Shown: one piece after another, positions 1 to 8,255 of the stretch
Layout: the number at the start of each line of letters is the position of its first letter
Position numbering within the stretch: the stretch's first letter is position 1
From: GWF2-38-10 sp964527595
Lineage (GTDB): Bacteria; Babelota; Babeliae; Babelales; RVW-14
Direction: 5' to 3'
DNA length: 64,000 nt
Assembly: GCA_964527595.1 (NCBI GenBank)
Contig: CAZGPI010000001.1
Location: 124,001 to 188,000 of the forward strand
Notes under the pieces: model-generated
The model's database searches: none
What the model saw: only the letters and a program-made list of their open reading frames with translations
Told to the model about the DNA's origin: nothing
Position numbers and translations under genes: made by a program

Positions 1-129
1 GGGTGAACCGACAATTTAATGTTGTTTTTTTCCTGAGAAAAATCGGAATAGCTTTTTGCAGAACATTGAGTTAAGCCGATGCTTATGACAAAAAGCAATG
101 CACCCAGGTGCTTAATTTTATTACATACA

Positions 130-813
130 TTAGCAGCTAACATAATAAGCATTGCTTGTCCTTGCCGTAATAAAAGCATTAAAGGTTGTTGTGGTGTTTG
201 TTGCCGCGGTTGTAAAGGTTATGTTAAAGCGAGGTGTGTATTGAGTTCGTTTTACAAAAACAAGTGTATCAATCGATTCAAATGGCGGTATAACAAGTGT
301 TTCGTTAAGAAATTTGGCATTGTTTTTAAGATATTTAATGGATCGTTCATGTTGACGAATACTTTGTTGGCAAGCACATGAACCTAAAATAAACACGGTT
401 GGTAGAACAATTTGCCAACAAAAAATTATCCCCAAAACCGATGTCAAAACGCATGGGATAAAATTGATTGAGAAAAGCTTCGGTTCTTGTTTTTTAAGAT
501 TTTCGAGCGTTTCAATGGGTAATGAAATGTTTTTTAGGGGCATTTCTTGGGCATAAGCCGTTTTATTTTTTATGTGAAGGTGTATTGGTTGGTATTTTGA
601 AAGATAGTTTTTGAATTCATCTTGATCAAATGCTCTGATCGTAAGATCTATATTGCTTTTGTGTTCTTCAAATGAGTAAATAATCTTTTCTTTGGGGACA
701 ATCCGTTGTGCCTGGTATTTGGCGCATCCAGGGAAAATGGCGAATGCTAAGACCCACAACAGGAATAGGGCATAAGGCTTTGTCTTTATGGGCAATTTCA
801 TTTGGTTCTTCAT
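130..813 (-). CDS. Probable lipoprotein of unknown function
   Basis: A 227-residue protein. The N terminus is basic, followed by a hydrophobic stretch and a lipobox-like IFPGC at about residues 27-31, so it is probably lipidated and anchored in a membrane facing the periplasm. A second hydrophobic segment (around residues 116-146, rich in Ile, Leu, Val and Cys) could be a membrane hairpin. The C-terminal part is Thr- and Asn-rich. No family is recognised. Neither ATG at 813 nor the in-frame ATG at 801 has a clear Shine-Dalgarno sequence, so the start is uncertain. It is transcribed divergently from the phosphatase gene beginning at 970. The opposite-strand reading frame over its 3' half looks like a shadow. 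Confidence 0.6.
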   Translation of the reverse strand: MKNQMKLPIKTKPYALFLLWVLAFAIFPGCAKYQAQRIVPKEKIIYSFEEHKSNIDLTIRAFDQDEFKNYLSKYQPIHLHIKNKTAYAQEMPLKNISLPIETLENLKKQEPKLFSINFIPCVLTSVLGIIFCWQIVLPTVFILGSCACQQSIRQHERSIKYLKNNAKFLNETLVIPPFESIDTLVFVKRTQYTPRFNITFTTAATNTTTTFNAFITARTSNAYYVSC

Positions 814-969
814 TTATGGTTGCGCGATCATTTATATTAAACATGGGCCAAGATGAATATTCATTGTAAAAAGATAGCAAATACAGATTACTAAAAACAA
901 TTTTTTAATAATTTTATATTCATTAAGGGGATGGGAGTTTAGTAGGGGGACATTCTTGGGGGGATTCAC

Positions 970-1611
970 ATGAAAAGTTTTTTGCTTTTTATCTTTTTCT
1001 GCTGTTGTTTTTTTAATACACATGCATCGCTGAGCACCTTTTTCAAAGAGTTTGGTCGATTTAATGAAAAAAACAAACAACATCTTGGCGAAGTTTTTGA
1101 TAATTTCCATTCCGTTGAAGAAGGGCAATTTTATCGCTCTCAACAATTATCTCCGCTAGTTCTTGATAAACACATTAAAACAAATGGTATCAAAACGTTG
1201 ATTTGTTTGCGTGGTGACGGTGATACTGAGTGGTGGAGAAATGAAAAAGCGGTTGCCGAGCATAATGGCACATTGGTTTTTTCTTTGAGCCTGAGCGCTG
1301 TTTACCTAACCACAAAAACCGATCTTATGAAAATATTAACGATTTTCCAAGAAGCCCCGCGACCAATTCTTGTCCATTGTATTGGTGGCGCCGACCGTAC
1401 CGGAGAAGTTTCAGCCTTATGGGTTCTTGACCAACAAAAAAAAGATAAAAGCGAAGCCCTTAAGCAACTGGCTATAACGTATGGTCATCGAAAATATAAA
1501 AATTCGGCTAAAGATTTTTTAATCGAGATTTGGCAGGGACGCGACTGGGCCTTTAATGTCTATGACCACAAAAATTATCCATCGCTATGTAACCCTTCAG
1601 ATTTGCGATAA
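970..1611 (+). CDS. Exported dual-specificity/tyrosine phosphatase-like protein (copy 1)
   Basis: A 213-residue protein with a signal peptide (residues 1-19, hydrophobic with a Cys run, ending HAS). The cysteine-phosphatase P-loop is at 136-145: HCIGGADRTG, with nucleophile Cys137 and Arg143. Upstream are the usual YRSQQL (about 55-60) and GIKTLICLRG (73-82) segments of the DSP/PTP-like superfamily. The family hydrolyses phosphotyrosine, phosphoserine/threonine or phosphoinositides; substrate cannot be read from the sequence. GGGGGGA lies about 6 bases before the ATG. A near-identical paralogue follows 53 bases downstream, and the C-terminal thirds are almost identical, indicating recent tandem duplication. 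With its export signal it probably acts outside the cytoplasm, possibly on host targets (inference). Confidence 0.8.
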   Translation: MKSFLLFIFFCCCFFNTHASLSTFFKEFGRFNEKNKQHLGEVFDNFHSVEEGQFYRSQQLSPLVLDKHIKTNGIKTLICLRGDGDTEWWRNEKAVAEHNGTLVFSLSLSAVYLTTKTDLMKILTIFQEAPRPILVHCIGGADRTGEVSALWVLDQQKKDKSEALKQLAITYGHRKYKNSAKDFLIEIWQGRDWAFNVYDHKNYPSLCNPSDLR

Positions 1612-1664
1612 AGGTACGTATCAAAGCTTGAGGAATAGGGGATATTTACGGGGAAAGGATTTCC

Positions 1665-2303
1665 ATGAAAAGGTTTTTGTTTTTAGTATCATTTTGTTGT
1701 TGTTTTTCAGCACAGGCATCGCTAAGCAATATCTTCAAAGAACTTACCCAATTTAATGCAAAAAACAGGCAACATGTTGGCGAAGTTTTTGATAATTTTT
1801 ATACGGTCGATGAAGGGCAATTTTATCGTTCGCATTTGCTGCCGCCACAAACGCTTGATAAATATATTAAAAAAATTGGCATTAAAACGGTGTTACATTT
1901 GTGCGGGGAATTAGATGGTGAATCGTGTGCCAGCGAAAAAGCGGTTGCTGAGCAAAATGGCATATTCTTTTTTTCTCTTAGTATGAGTGCTGTTTATCTG
2001 ACCAATAATACCGACCTTATGAAGGTGCTAACTATTTTCCAGGAAGCCCCCCGCCCAATTCTTGTACATTGCATGGGTGGTGCTGATCGTACCGGAGAGG
2101 TTTCGGCTTTATGGGTTCTTGATCAGCAAAAAAAAGACAAAAGCGAAGCCTTCAAACAACTGGCTATAACCTATGGTCATCGAAAATATAAAAATTCGGC
2201 TAAAGATTTTTTAATTGAGATTTGGCAAGGGCGCGAATGGGCCTTTAATGTCTATGACCATCGCAATTATCCATCGCTATGCAGACCTTCAGATTTACGA
2301 TAA
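1665..2303 (+). CDS. Exported dual-specificity/tyrosine phosphatase-like protein (copy 2)
   Basis: A 212-residue tandem paralogue of the gene before it. It keeps the signal peptide (residues 1-18, ending AQAS) and an intact P-loop at 135-144, HCMGGADRTG (Cys136, Arg142). It differs mostly in residues 30-105, where the GIKTVLHLCGE strand replaces GIKTLICLRG and the acidic loop is rewritten. The last 90 residues are nearly the same. The start has AAAGGAT at a good distance. The two copies are probably co-transcribed. Its 3' end overlaps, by 37 bases, the 3' end of the minus-strand cyclin gene. Divergence in the substrate-side loops with conserved catalysis suggests different targets (inference). 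Confidence 0.8.
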   Translation: MKRFLFLVSFCCCFSAQASLSNIFKELTQFNAKNRQHVGEVFDNFYTVDEGQFYRSHLLPPQTLDKYIKKIGIKTVLHLCGELDGESCASEKAVAEQNGIFFFSLSMSAVYLTNNTDLMKVLTIFQEAPRPILVHCMGGADRTGEVSALWVLDQQKKDKSEAFKQLAITYGHRKYKNSAKDFLIEIWQGREWAFNVYDHRNYPSLCRPSDLR

Positions 2304-2974
2304 AGGTATTTATCGAGGCTAGTAAGATAGATATTGTAGGTACCTTCGTCGACCGACAATGAAAATTTTATTGCAAAAAGCAACTCAAACTCGAGGCGAT
2401 TTAGCCCTGCTGTTGATATGCCAAAAATTTTAGCATAATATGCATTATCAAAAAATTCGTCCTCTAAAAATTTTGTAGCAATGAGGAGCGCCGTTGCAAA
2501 TAGTTGATGAATATTCGTTGGCGAAACACGATTGCCGGCCTGAGCTTGAATATAGCGATCTATGTAGATGAGCGCAAAAATATAGCATGATTCAGAGCAT
2601 TGCGAGGATTGAACAATCCTAAGCAAGTAGTCTTCAAGGGATATATCAGGAATTTTTCGCAAATCAAAATACGTTAGTTTTTCGGGCAAACCGTTTTTTA
2701 GGGATTGTTTGGCAAGTCCATTTAATGCAACAACAATAGCATGTAATCGGCTTGGTGTTTGCGGGAATTTGCATAACTCAAATTTTGCGTGACGATTGGC
2801 ATCGCCGCAAGCATCGCAAAGTTTCCCATAAAAGGAATCTTCCAATAAGGCGATCGCAGCCACTGGGTTTACGCTAACCGCTGACGCATCACAAGCGTCA
2901 GCGGGATTGATCATTGATTGTAGTGTTGTTAAGGATAAGCAAAGAAAAATTAGTGCTAAGCAACGTTGTAACAT
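2267..2974 (-). CDS. Exported PHO80/U-type cyclin-like protein
   Basis: A 235-residue protein with a signal peptide (about residues 1-20) followed by a Cys-containing linker and a cyclin box at about 111-208. The box reads ISLEDYLLRI, then a CSESCY helix, YIDRYIQ, NIHQLFATALLIATKFLEDE, NAYYAKIFGIS and LNRLEFELLFAIKFSLSV. This is the pattern of PHO80-like (plant U/P-type, fungal Pcl) cyclins, including the KFLED and NAYYAK-GIS landmarks. Lys168 and Glu195 correspond to the pair that contacts the CDK in cyclins. Eukaryotic members activate CDKs; no kinase is seen here, so a host partner is inferred. A strong AGAGG lies before the ATG, only 9 bases after nrdD, so it is probably in the nrdG-nrdD operon. 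The 3' end overlaps the convergent phosphatase gene. Confidence 0.85.
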   Translation of the reverse strand: MLQRCLALIFLCLSLTTLQSMINPADACDASAVSVNPVAAIALLEDSFYGKLCDACGDANRHAKFELCKFPQTPSRLHAIVVALNGLAKQSLKNGLPEKLTYFDLRKIPDISLEDYLLRIVQSSQCSESCYIFALIYIDRYIQAQAGNRVSPTNIHQLFATALLIATKFLEDEFFDNAYYAKIFGISTAGLNRLEFELLFAIKFSLSVDEGTYNIYLTSLDKYLYRKSEGLHSDG

Positions 2975-2983
2975 AAGCCTCTT

Positions 2984-4906
2984 TTATAGTGTTGGTTCTT
3001 GTGGTAAATCTTGTTGAATTGGCATATGCGTAACTTCTGTAATATCGTCTTTGAATATTCGTTTCTTATGTTCTTCTTGGCGTCCGCGGTTCCATGCCGA
3101 TACCGGAGTAAAGTATCCGATAATACGAGTATAATGTTCTGTTATTGGCGCCGCGCAGATTGGGCATGATGGAACGGGTCCAGCAACGGTAATATGACTG
3201 TTTTTACATTTACAGAAATTATAGTTTACGGCAAAGTGATCACAACCACAGATAATTGCATAATCGATCAATTTTTTCATTTGATCAACCGAGGTTAACT
3301 TTTCACCAACATTCAAATGTGAAATGCCACCACCAGTTAAGGCACGAGAAAATGTTCCATCAAGTTTTACGCGGTCGACAATATCACAATCAACCCATAA
3401 TGGAACGAATTGATTAGAGTATATTTTGTACTGCATATTGTAGAGTAGCTCATCTTTTGCAGCAAATTTAACTGCAAGGCTTTCTGCGGGTACTTGTTCA
3501 ACGTTGAATGGAACGTTATATTTCTTACTGCATTCTGTTGCATAGTTTTTTATTGATTCAAGCAAATCATATGCAAGTCGTTTACCCTGCTCGGTCAAGA
3601 TTGAATAACCAAGTTCTTCGAGACATTCATAAACACCGTTGATACCAAAGGTGCTGAATAAGCGGCTCATGGACATAATGTCATATTTAAAGAACGGTAA
3701 AAAACCTTCATTTACCCTAAGAGCAAGAAGCTTGCGGTGAGCATTTAATGCATCTCTTGATTGATCAAGTTTTACCTTAAGAAGTTCTAATAAATTTTCA
3801 TATGATGTTGCAAGCTTACCAAGTCTGGCTAGATTTAGGGTAACAATGCGATGCGAGCCGAGAGAAATGCCGCCATTACCAAAACTATCACAGCCAGCAA
3901 GTTCTAGGTCATTAATGAGGCGGCAGCAACTTGCAATTTTATTTCCGGAGGATATGTAGATATTAAAACAGGCTTTTTCAAGATTTATTGCAGAAAAGTA
4001 TTCAAGTGCTTCACGATCTAAGATGTTGCGATTTTCATCAATGCGCAAATTGAGGGTGACAACGGGAAATCGATAAGGTAAGCCACTTGAAGGATCACCT
4101 TTACTAAACCAGTCGCAGAATATTTTTTGAATTTCCATAATGGCATCAATGTCTGGTGTTGATCCATCAGGAAAAACGAGTTCACCAAATAGTTGGATTA
4201 GGTTTGGTTTATCAAAGATTGATAAGTTGGTAAATGGGGATTGATGCGACGGACGAAGTTTTTTGTTTAGTGTGTGAATCAATGACTGAAAATCGTTTTC
4301 GATTTCTTTGCGTACTCGAGGATCGCTTAGGTCAAGTTTGTCTCTTTTTATAAAGTAAGAATAACAAACAAAAAGATCGCCAATAGCAACGGCACCAGCA
4401 ATTTGTTGGGCCAATTCTATAGTGACTTCTTTTACTTGATCAATAAATGATCGTGCGCGATGAGGAGGGAGCGACTTAAGTTGTCCCCAAAAATTTCCGC
4501 GATCAAGCAAAAAATATGATGAATATGCCCAGCAATAAGGGACTTGTATAGCGGTGCTATCATGGAAGTATAGATCACCATTCCACATAGAATGCATAAT
4601 CTTTTCGGCCTGATCTTCGCCATACTCTTTTGTTAATATTGCATGCAAGTCATGATACCCGAGCAGCTTAAAATTACTTTTAGAAACCTCAGAAAGGTAG
4701 TTGCCATGAGATCGACCGTCATGCAGATTTGCATTATTATCAATTGATATATCGATTAATTGTTCGCCATAATAGCGATCAGACATAAGCGACATATCTA
4801 GTTGTTTTTCAGAGATCCCTTCAAATTCAAGGATCCGTGGATTTGTTTCGGCATATATTTTTTTGAAACTATCTGAAAATTGTGAGTAGTTTTTTAACAT
4901 TTCCAT
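2984..4906 (-). CDS. nrdD: Anaerobic ribonucleoside-triphosphate reductase (class III)
   Basis: A 640-residue protein of the class III ribonucleotide reductase family. It makes deoxynucleotides from ribonucleotides without oxygen, using a glycyl radical. Near the C terminus is the radical-glycine region RIIGYFTPVSAWNRG. Just before it is a four-cysteine zinc site (CKCKNS and CPICAAP). The middle has the substrate-site stretch with SCCRL and GNGGISLGSHRIVTLNL. No ATP-cone is visible at the N terminus, which begins directly with a short helical region. The ATG overlaps the end of nrdG by 13 bases, so the activase and reductase are translationally coupled. The cyclin gene follows immediately. 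Confidence 0.95.
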   Translation of the reverse strand: MEMLKNYSQFSDSFKKIYAETNPRILEFEGISEKQLDMSLMSDRYYGEQLIDISIDNNANLHDGRSHGNYLSEVSKSNFKLLGYHDLHAILTKEYGEDQAEKIMHSMWNGDLYFHDSTAIQVPYCWAYSSYFLLDRGNFWGQLKSLPPHRARSFIDQVKEVTIELAQQIAGAVAIGDLFVCYSYFIKRDKLDLSDPRVRKEIENDFQSLIHTLNKKLRPSHQSPFTNLSIFDKPNLIQLFGELVFPDGSTPDIDAIMEIQKIFCDWFSKGDPSSGLPYRFPVVTLNLRIDENRNILDREALEYFSAINLEKACFNIYISSGNKIASCCRLINDLELAGCDSFGNGGISLGSHRIVTLNLARLGKLATSYENLLELLKVKLDQSRDALNAHRKLLALRVNEGFLPFFKYDIMSMSRLFSTFGINGVYECLEELGYSILTEQGKRLAYDLLESIKNYATECSKKYNVPFNVEQVPAESLAVKFAAKDELLYNMQYKIYSNQFVPLWVDCDIVDRVKLDGTFSRALTGGGISHLNVGEKLTSVDQMKKLIDYAIICGCDHFAVNYNFCKCKNSHITVAGPVPSCPICAAPITEHYTRIIGYFTPVSAWNRGRQEEHKKRIFKDDITEVTHMPIQQDLPQEPTL

Positions 4907-5346
4907 TGTCCCGCCTCTTTTTTAAAAACCCTTTGATTTGTTGATGCTGGCCACCCGTTGACATGAAGTTCGCTACGGTATTGTCCACAGACAATTAATT
5001 GTAAATTTTTGAGTAAATCTTGAGGTAACACTTCAAATTCGCGACCGGTGTAAAGCGCTATTTCTTTAGAGCTCGTTGTGGTAACTTTTTCACAAAGAGC
5101 CTTGAGAAAATCGATTTGATCAGTTGGTTCGCCACCTAAAAAAACTACGGCATCTGCCAATGGATGTTGCTGTATTTTTAGCAAAACATCTTCGATTGGC
5201 ATAAGGAGCCCATTTTCACGTTCCCATAAATCTTTGTTTTGGCAACCAGAACATCTGATGCTGCACCCTGAAAGGTAAATGGCAATTGCTGTTTTGCCTG
5301 GGTAGTCGATGAATGACGTGCACATGCGTGCGATGTAACCCTGCAT
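4894..5346 (-). CDS. nrdG: Anaerobic ribonucleotide reductase activating protein (radical SAM)
   Basis: A 150-residue radical-SAM protein. Cys28, Cys32 and Cys35 (GCSIRCSGC) form the CxxxCxxC site that holds the 4Fe-4S cluster. It cleaves S-adenosylmethionine and installs the glycyl radical on NrdD. The FLGGEPTDQ segment (about 69-77) is the SAM-binding GGE motif. The protein is compact, as is typical of NrdG activases. GGGGGGACA precedes the ATG. It is the first gene of nrdG-nrdD-cyclin on the minus strand. The 166-base spacer upstream contains only AT-rich DNA and a short GTTGG/CCAAC hairpin at 5440-5457. Confidence 0.93.
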   Translation of the reverse strand: MQGYIARMCTSFIDYPGKTAIAIYLSGCSIRCSGCQNKDLWERENGLLMPIEDVLLKIQQHPLADAVVFLGGEPTDQIDFLKALCEKVTTTSSKEIALYTGREFEVLPQDLLKNLQLIVCGQYRSELHVNGWPASTNQRVFKKEAGQWKC

Positions 5347-5512
5347 TGTCCCCCCGTGAGTTTGATGACCCTAATTTTTAACTTGGTATATTTTAGATGA
5401 AAAAAGAGTAAGAAGAAAATGATTTTTAAAATTATTCTGTTGGTATTTTAGCCAACAATAAAAACAACTAACTTCTTACGCGAAAAGATTAAATATTGTT
5501 TATCTAACAAAA

Positions 5513-7429
5513 TTAAGCGTCATAAGATTTAAACTCTTTCGTGAGTTCTTCCCATTGGGCCATGTTTTGCACGAGAGCCTTCTTGACTTGATCGGTCCTG
5601 TCCTGGTTTTTTATAAACTCTTGTGAACCATAATCCAAAAGTCCAAGCGCTTGCAATAGCTCTACTTGTTCTTTTTCTAGGGAACTAATTTTGCGCTCAA
5701 CACTGGAGATTTTTTTCTTGAGTTCATAAAGCACCTTGCCACTCCCTGCAACCTTGGCTGTAGCAACTGGAGTCTTGGGTGTATTTTCTTTTGGTTGCGC
5801 TTCTGGGTTGAGCATCGCTTCTGCTTGTTGCTTTTGGTAGTGATAAGACTCAAAGTTGCCCGAGTAAGAAACGATACCGGTTGGCGTAAGCTCAAGGATA
5901 CGCGTTGCCAAACCGTTAAGAAAGGCGTGATCGTGAGAAACAAAAAGAATGGTACCAGGGAATTGTTGTAGTGCTTTAAGTAAGGTTTCTTTCGAATCAA
6001 TGTCCAAATGGTTAGTTGGTTCGTCAAGGATGAGGACATTTGATTGTTGTAAGAGCACCTTGGTCATAGCGACACGGTTTTTTTCACCACCGCTGAGCAC
6101 CGCAATTTTTTTATCAACGTCATCGCCAGAAAAAAGAAATGCACCCAAAAGAGGACGAATGCGCAAGCGCATTTCGGGCGTTGTACAAATTGATTCAACT
6201 TCTTGAGAAATAGTTTTTGTGCGATCAAGAACAGCTTCTTGGTCCTGTTCAAATACAGCAACCGTTGCATTGTGCCCAAGCTCAATAGTCCCGTGCTGAT
6301 TAGGTAATTTTCCAGTAATGATGTTAATTAACGTCGTTTTACCAACACCATTTGATGCTACAATAGCGGCCTTTTCGCCACGTATAAGCTCAAATGAAAC
6401 ATCTTTAAAAATTTCACGGTTATCAAATTTGAAGGCAACATCGCTTACCTTAAGAACAATGCGTCCAGGTTGTTTCATGTTAGAAAAATTAAGTTTAATT
6501 TTTGGTGGTGGTGGTACAACCTCAACACGTTCAACTTTATCCAGAGCGCGCAACATGCTTTGAGCGGTTGATGCTTTTGAGGCCTTGGCTCTAAATTTAT
6601 TGATGATTTCCATTTTGTGCTTGATCATGCGCTGTTGTTCTGCAAAAGCCGATTCTTGTTCTTCAAGTTCAGTCTTTTTTAGCTCAAGGTAGGTTGAGTA
6701 ATTACCACGATACAGCTTGCTTCGTCCGCGATCGAGTTCAAAAATATTTGTACATAGCTCATCAAGGAAAAAACGATCGTGGCAAACAAGCATAAAACCA
6801 AATGGTGCGTGCTTGAGAAACTCTAAAAACCAGTCCTTAGCCAGAATATCCAAGTGATTTGTAGGTTCGTCAAAAAGATAAAAATCTGCTTTTTGTAGCA
6901 ATAATTTTGCGAGCACGATACGCATTTTCCAACCGACGCTCAAGGTTGAAACCGGGGTATCAAATTGTGCCTGCTTAAACCCAAGCCCCAATAACATTTT
7001 TTTTGATTCGATGGTAAGTTGCTCAAGATCGTGTTCAGCAAGAAACTCATGCAATTCTGCTATGCGTTCAATAAGTTCATGGCTTTTTTCTACGTTATGT
7101 TTATGCGAAATTAAATCTTCTTCGTGTTCATGGAGCTCGGCTTTTGCTTTAACAACATCTTCAAAAACAGAAAGTGCTTCATCCAAAACCGATTGCGAAG
7201 AGGTGAGAACAACTTCTTGCGGTAAATATGCAACCTTCTTACGCTTTTCAATGGTTACTTGGCCATAATCAAGCCCTTGTTGCCCATTGATTGTCTTGAG
7301 AAGCGTTGTCTTACCACTGCCGTTTCTACCCACAAGTCCAATACGTTGGTCGTGAGCAATGGTTAATGAGATGTCGTTGAAAACAACTTTTCCACCAAGA
7401 CTAAGCGAGAGATTTCGTAACATAATCAT
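5513..7429 (-). CDS. ABC-F family ATPase (Uup/EttA type)
   Basis: A 638-residue soluble protein with two ABC ATPase domains and no membrane segment. Domain 1 has Walker A GRNGSGKTTLL (about 34-44), a variant signature LSVGWKMR and Walker B FYLFDEPTNHLD. Domain 2 has ASNGVGKTTLI, signature LSGGEKNRV and VLILDEPTNHLD. Between them is the charged helical linker of ABC-F proteins. After domain 2 comes a roughly 100-residue lysine/glutamate-rich coiled coil like that of Uup. ABC-F proteins act on the ribosome as translation factors or antibiotic-protection factors; which role applies cannot be told. GGA lies before the ATG. It is divergent from the small exported protein at 7684, with tandem and inverted repeats between them. 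Confidence 0.9.
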   Translation of the reverse strand: MIMLRNLSLSLGGKVVFNDISLTIAHDQRIGLVGRNGSGKTTLLKTINGQQGLDYGQVTIEKRKKVAYLPQEVVLTSSQSVLDEALSVFEDVVKAKAELHEHEEDLISHKHNVEKSHELIERIAELHEFLAEHDLEQLTIESKKMLLGLGFKQAQFDTPVSTLSVGWKMRIVLAKLLLQKADFYLFDEPTNHLDILAKDWFLEFLKHAPFGFMLVCHDRFFLDELCTNIFELDRGRSKLYRGNYSTYLELKKTELEEQESAFAEQQRMIKHKMEIINKFRAKASKASTAQSMLRALDKVERVEVVPPPPKIKLNFSNMKQPGRIVLKVSDVAFKFDNREIFKDVSFELIRGEKAAIVASNGVGKTTLINIITGKLPNQHGTIELGHNATVAVFEQDQEAVLDRTKTISQEVESICTTPEMRLRIRPLLGAFLFSGDDVDKKIAVLSGGEKNRVAMTKVLLQQSNVLILDEPTNHLDIDSKETLLKALQQFPGTILFVSHDHAFLNGLATRILELTPTGIVSYSGNFESYHYQKQQAEAMLNPEAQPKENTPKTPVATAKVAGSGKVLYELKKKISSVERKISSLEKEQVELLQALGLLDYGSQEFIKNQDRTDQVKKALVQNMAQWEELTKEFKSYDA

Positions 7430-7454
7430 AAAAAAAATCCTTTAAAAAACTTTT

Positions 7455-7522
7455 ATTGTTTTAAATTATTGTTTTAAATTAACGCATAGCATTGCTAAGA
7501 CAACTTAAAGATGCGTTAATTT
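7455..7522. repeat. Tandem repeat plus perfect inverted repeat between divergent genes
   Basis: Two exact tandem copies of ATTGTTTTAAATT lie at 7455-7467 and 7468-7480. They run into an inverted repeat: AAATTAACGCAT at 7476-7487 and its exact complement ATGCGTTAATTT at 7511-7522, 23 bases apart. The element sits between the divergent ABC-F gene (start 7429) and the exported protein gene (start 7684). It could be an operator or a leader hairpin. There is no T-run after it, so it does not look like an intrinsic terminator. Confidence 0.5.
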
Positions 7523-7683
7523 TGTCGAGGGTAATTTCGATAATTTATTGGCAAAATGGATCATGAAAAAATTCAACGTTATTTAACCCCACAACATCAG
7601 TCTAGCATAATTATCGCTTTACAAAAAGGATGTTTATGACATAATTCAGCTTGAATAGATTTTGAAGGCCAGAAAGGAAGATA

Positions 7684-8208
7684 ATGAAGGTTCCGCTCGG
7701 ACGAATAATTCGATACAATCTGTTGGTTTTAATGATTCAACTGCCTCTTCTTTTTTTTAGTTTATATACAGTAGATTATGTTAATGCTGGCGGCATGTTT
7801 AGCTCCCCCGAACCGGAACCATTAACCGGTTTTCCCAAAGAAATTGAGGAAGCCGTTAAAGAGTTTGCCCCTTACAAAGCAGAGCCTCAGGGCTCTGTCT
7901 TTTTTGATATCAGTTCAAGACTATTGGGCAAGCTAAACGATGGCATGGAACAATCTGCGGCCGAATCTAGCGTTATAGACGATTGGATAATCGGGATTGA
8001 GCATGGCCTATCAGAAAAATACACAAATTCTGACGCGAGGCACAGAGCGCTGGCAATGATTCGTTGGCGCATCTCATATCTTCCAAGTTTGCGCTTTTTT
8101 TTGAAAATGGGCTCCCTTGGCGTTCGATACTCGATCGAAAGAATATTGCGAGGAGTGCTTCAAAAAATGGATGCTCAATTAAAAATCATCGTTTGCTTGG
8201 ATTCTTAA
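7684..8208 (+). CDS. Exported protein of unknown function
   Basis: A 174-residue protein. The N terminus has two basic residues then a long hydrophobic stretch (residues 12-32), which is either a signal peptide ending near NAGG or a membrane anchor. The mature part begins with a short Pro/Glu segment (SSPEPEPL). It continues with acidic amphipathic helices and ends in a basic, hydrophobic region. No domain is recognised. AAGGAAG precedes the ATG at good spacing, which supports this start. It stands alone on the plus strand and ends at a hairpin shared with the convergent htrA-like gene. Confidence 0.6.
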   Translation: MKVPLGRIIRYNLLVLMIQLPLLFFSLYTVDYVNAGGMFSSPEPEPLTGFPKEIEEAVKEFAPYKAEPQGSVFFDISSRLLGKLNDGMEQSAAESSVIDDWIIGIEHGLSEKYTNSDARHRALAMIRWRISYLPSLRFFLKMGSLGVRYSIERILRGVLQKMDAQLKIIVCLDS

Positions 8209-8230
8209 GGCCCCTGATTGCTCAAGGGCC
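8209..8230. terminator. Hairpin between convergent genes
   Basis: GGCCC-CTGA and TCA-AGGGCC form a stem around a TTGC loop, directly after the stop codon at 8208. It is followed on the plus strand by a moderately T-rich tract. It lies in the 47-base gap before the 3' end of the htrA-like gene and could serve both directions. Confidence 0.45.
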
Positions 8231-8255
8231 ATTTGCCTGCTTTTATTCTAACAAG

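Noticed and set aside
79..381. A 100-codon plus-strand frame rich in Cys and Lys
   Set aside because: It is antisense to the Thr/Asn-rich end of the lipoprotein gene, has no ribosome site or recognisable domain, and its composition follows from the opposite strand.
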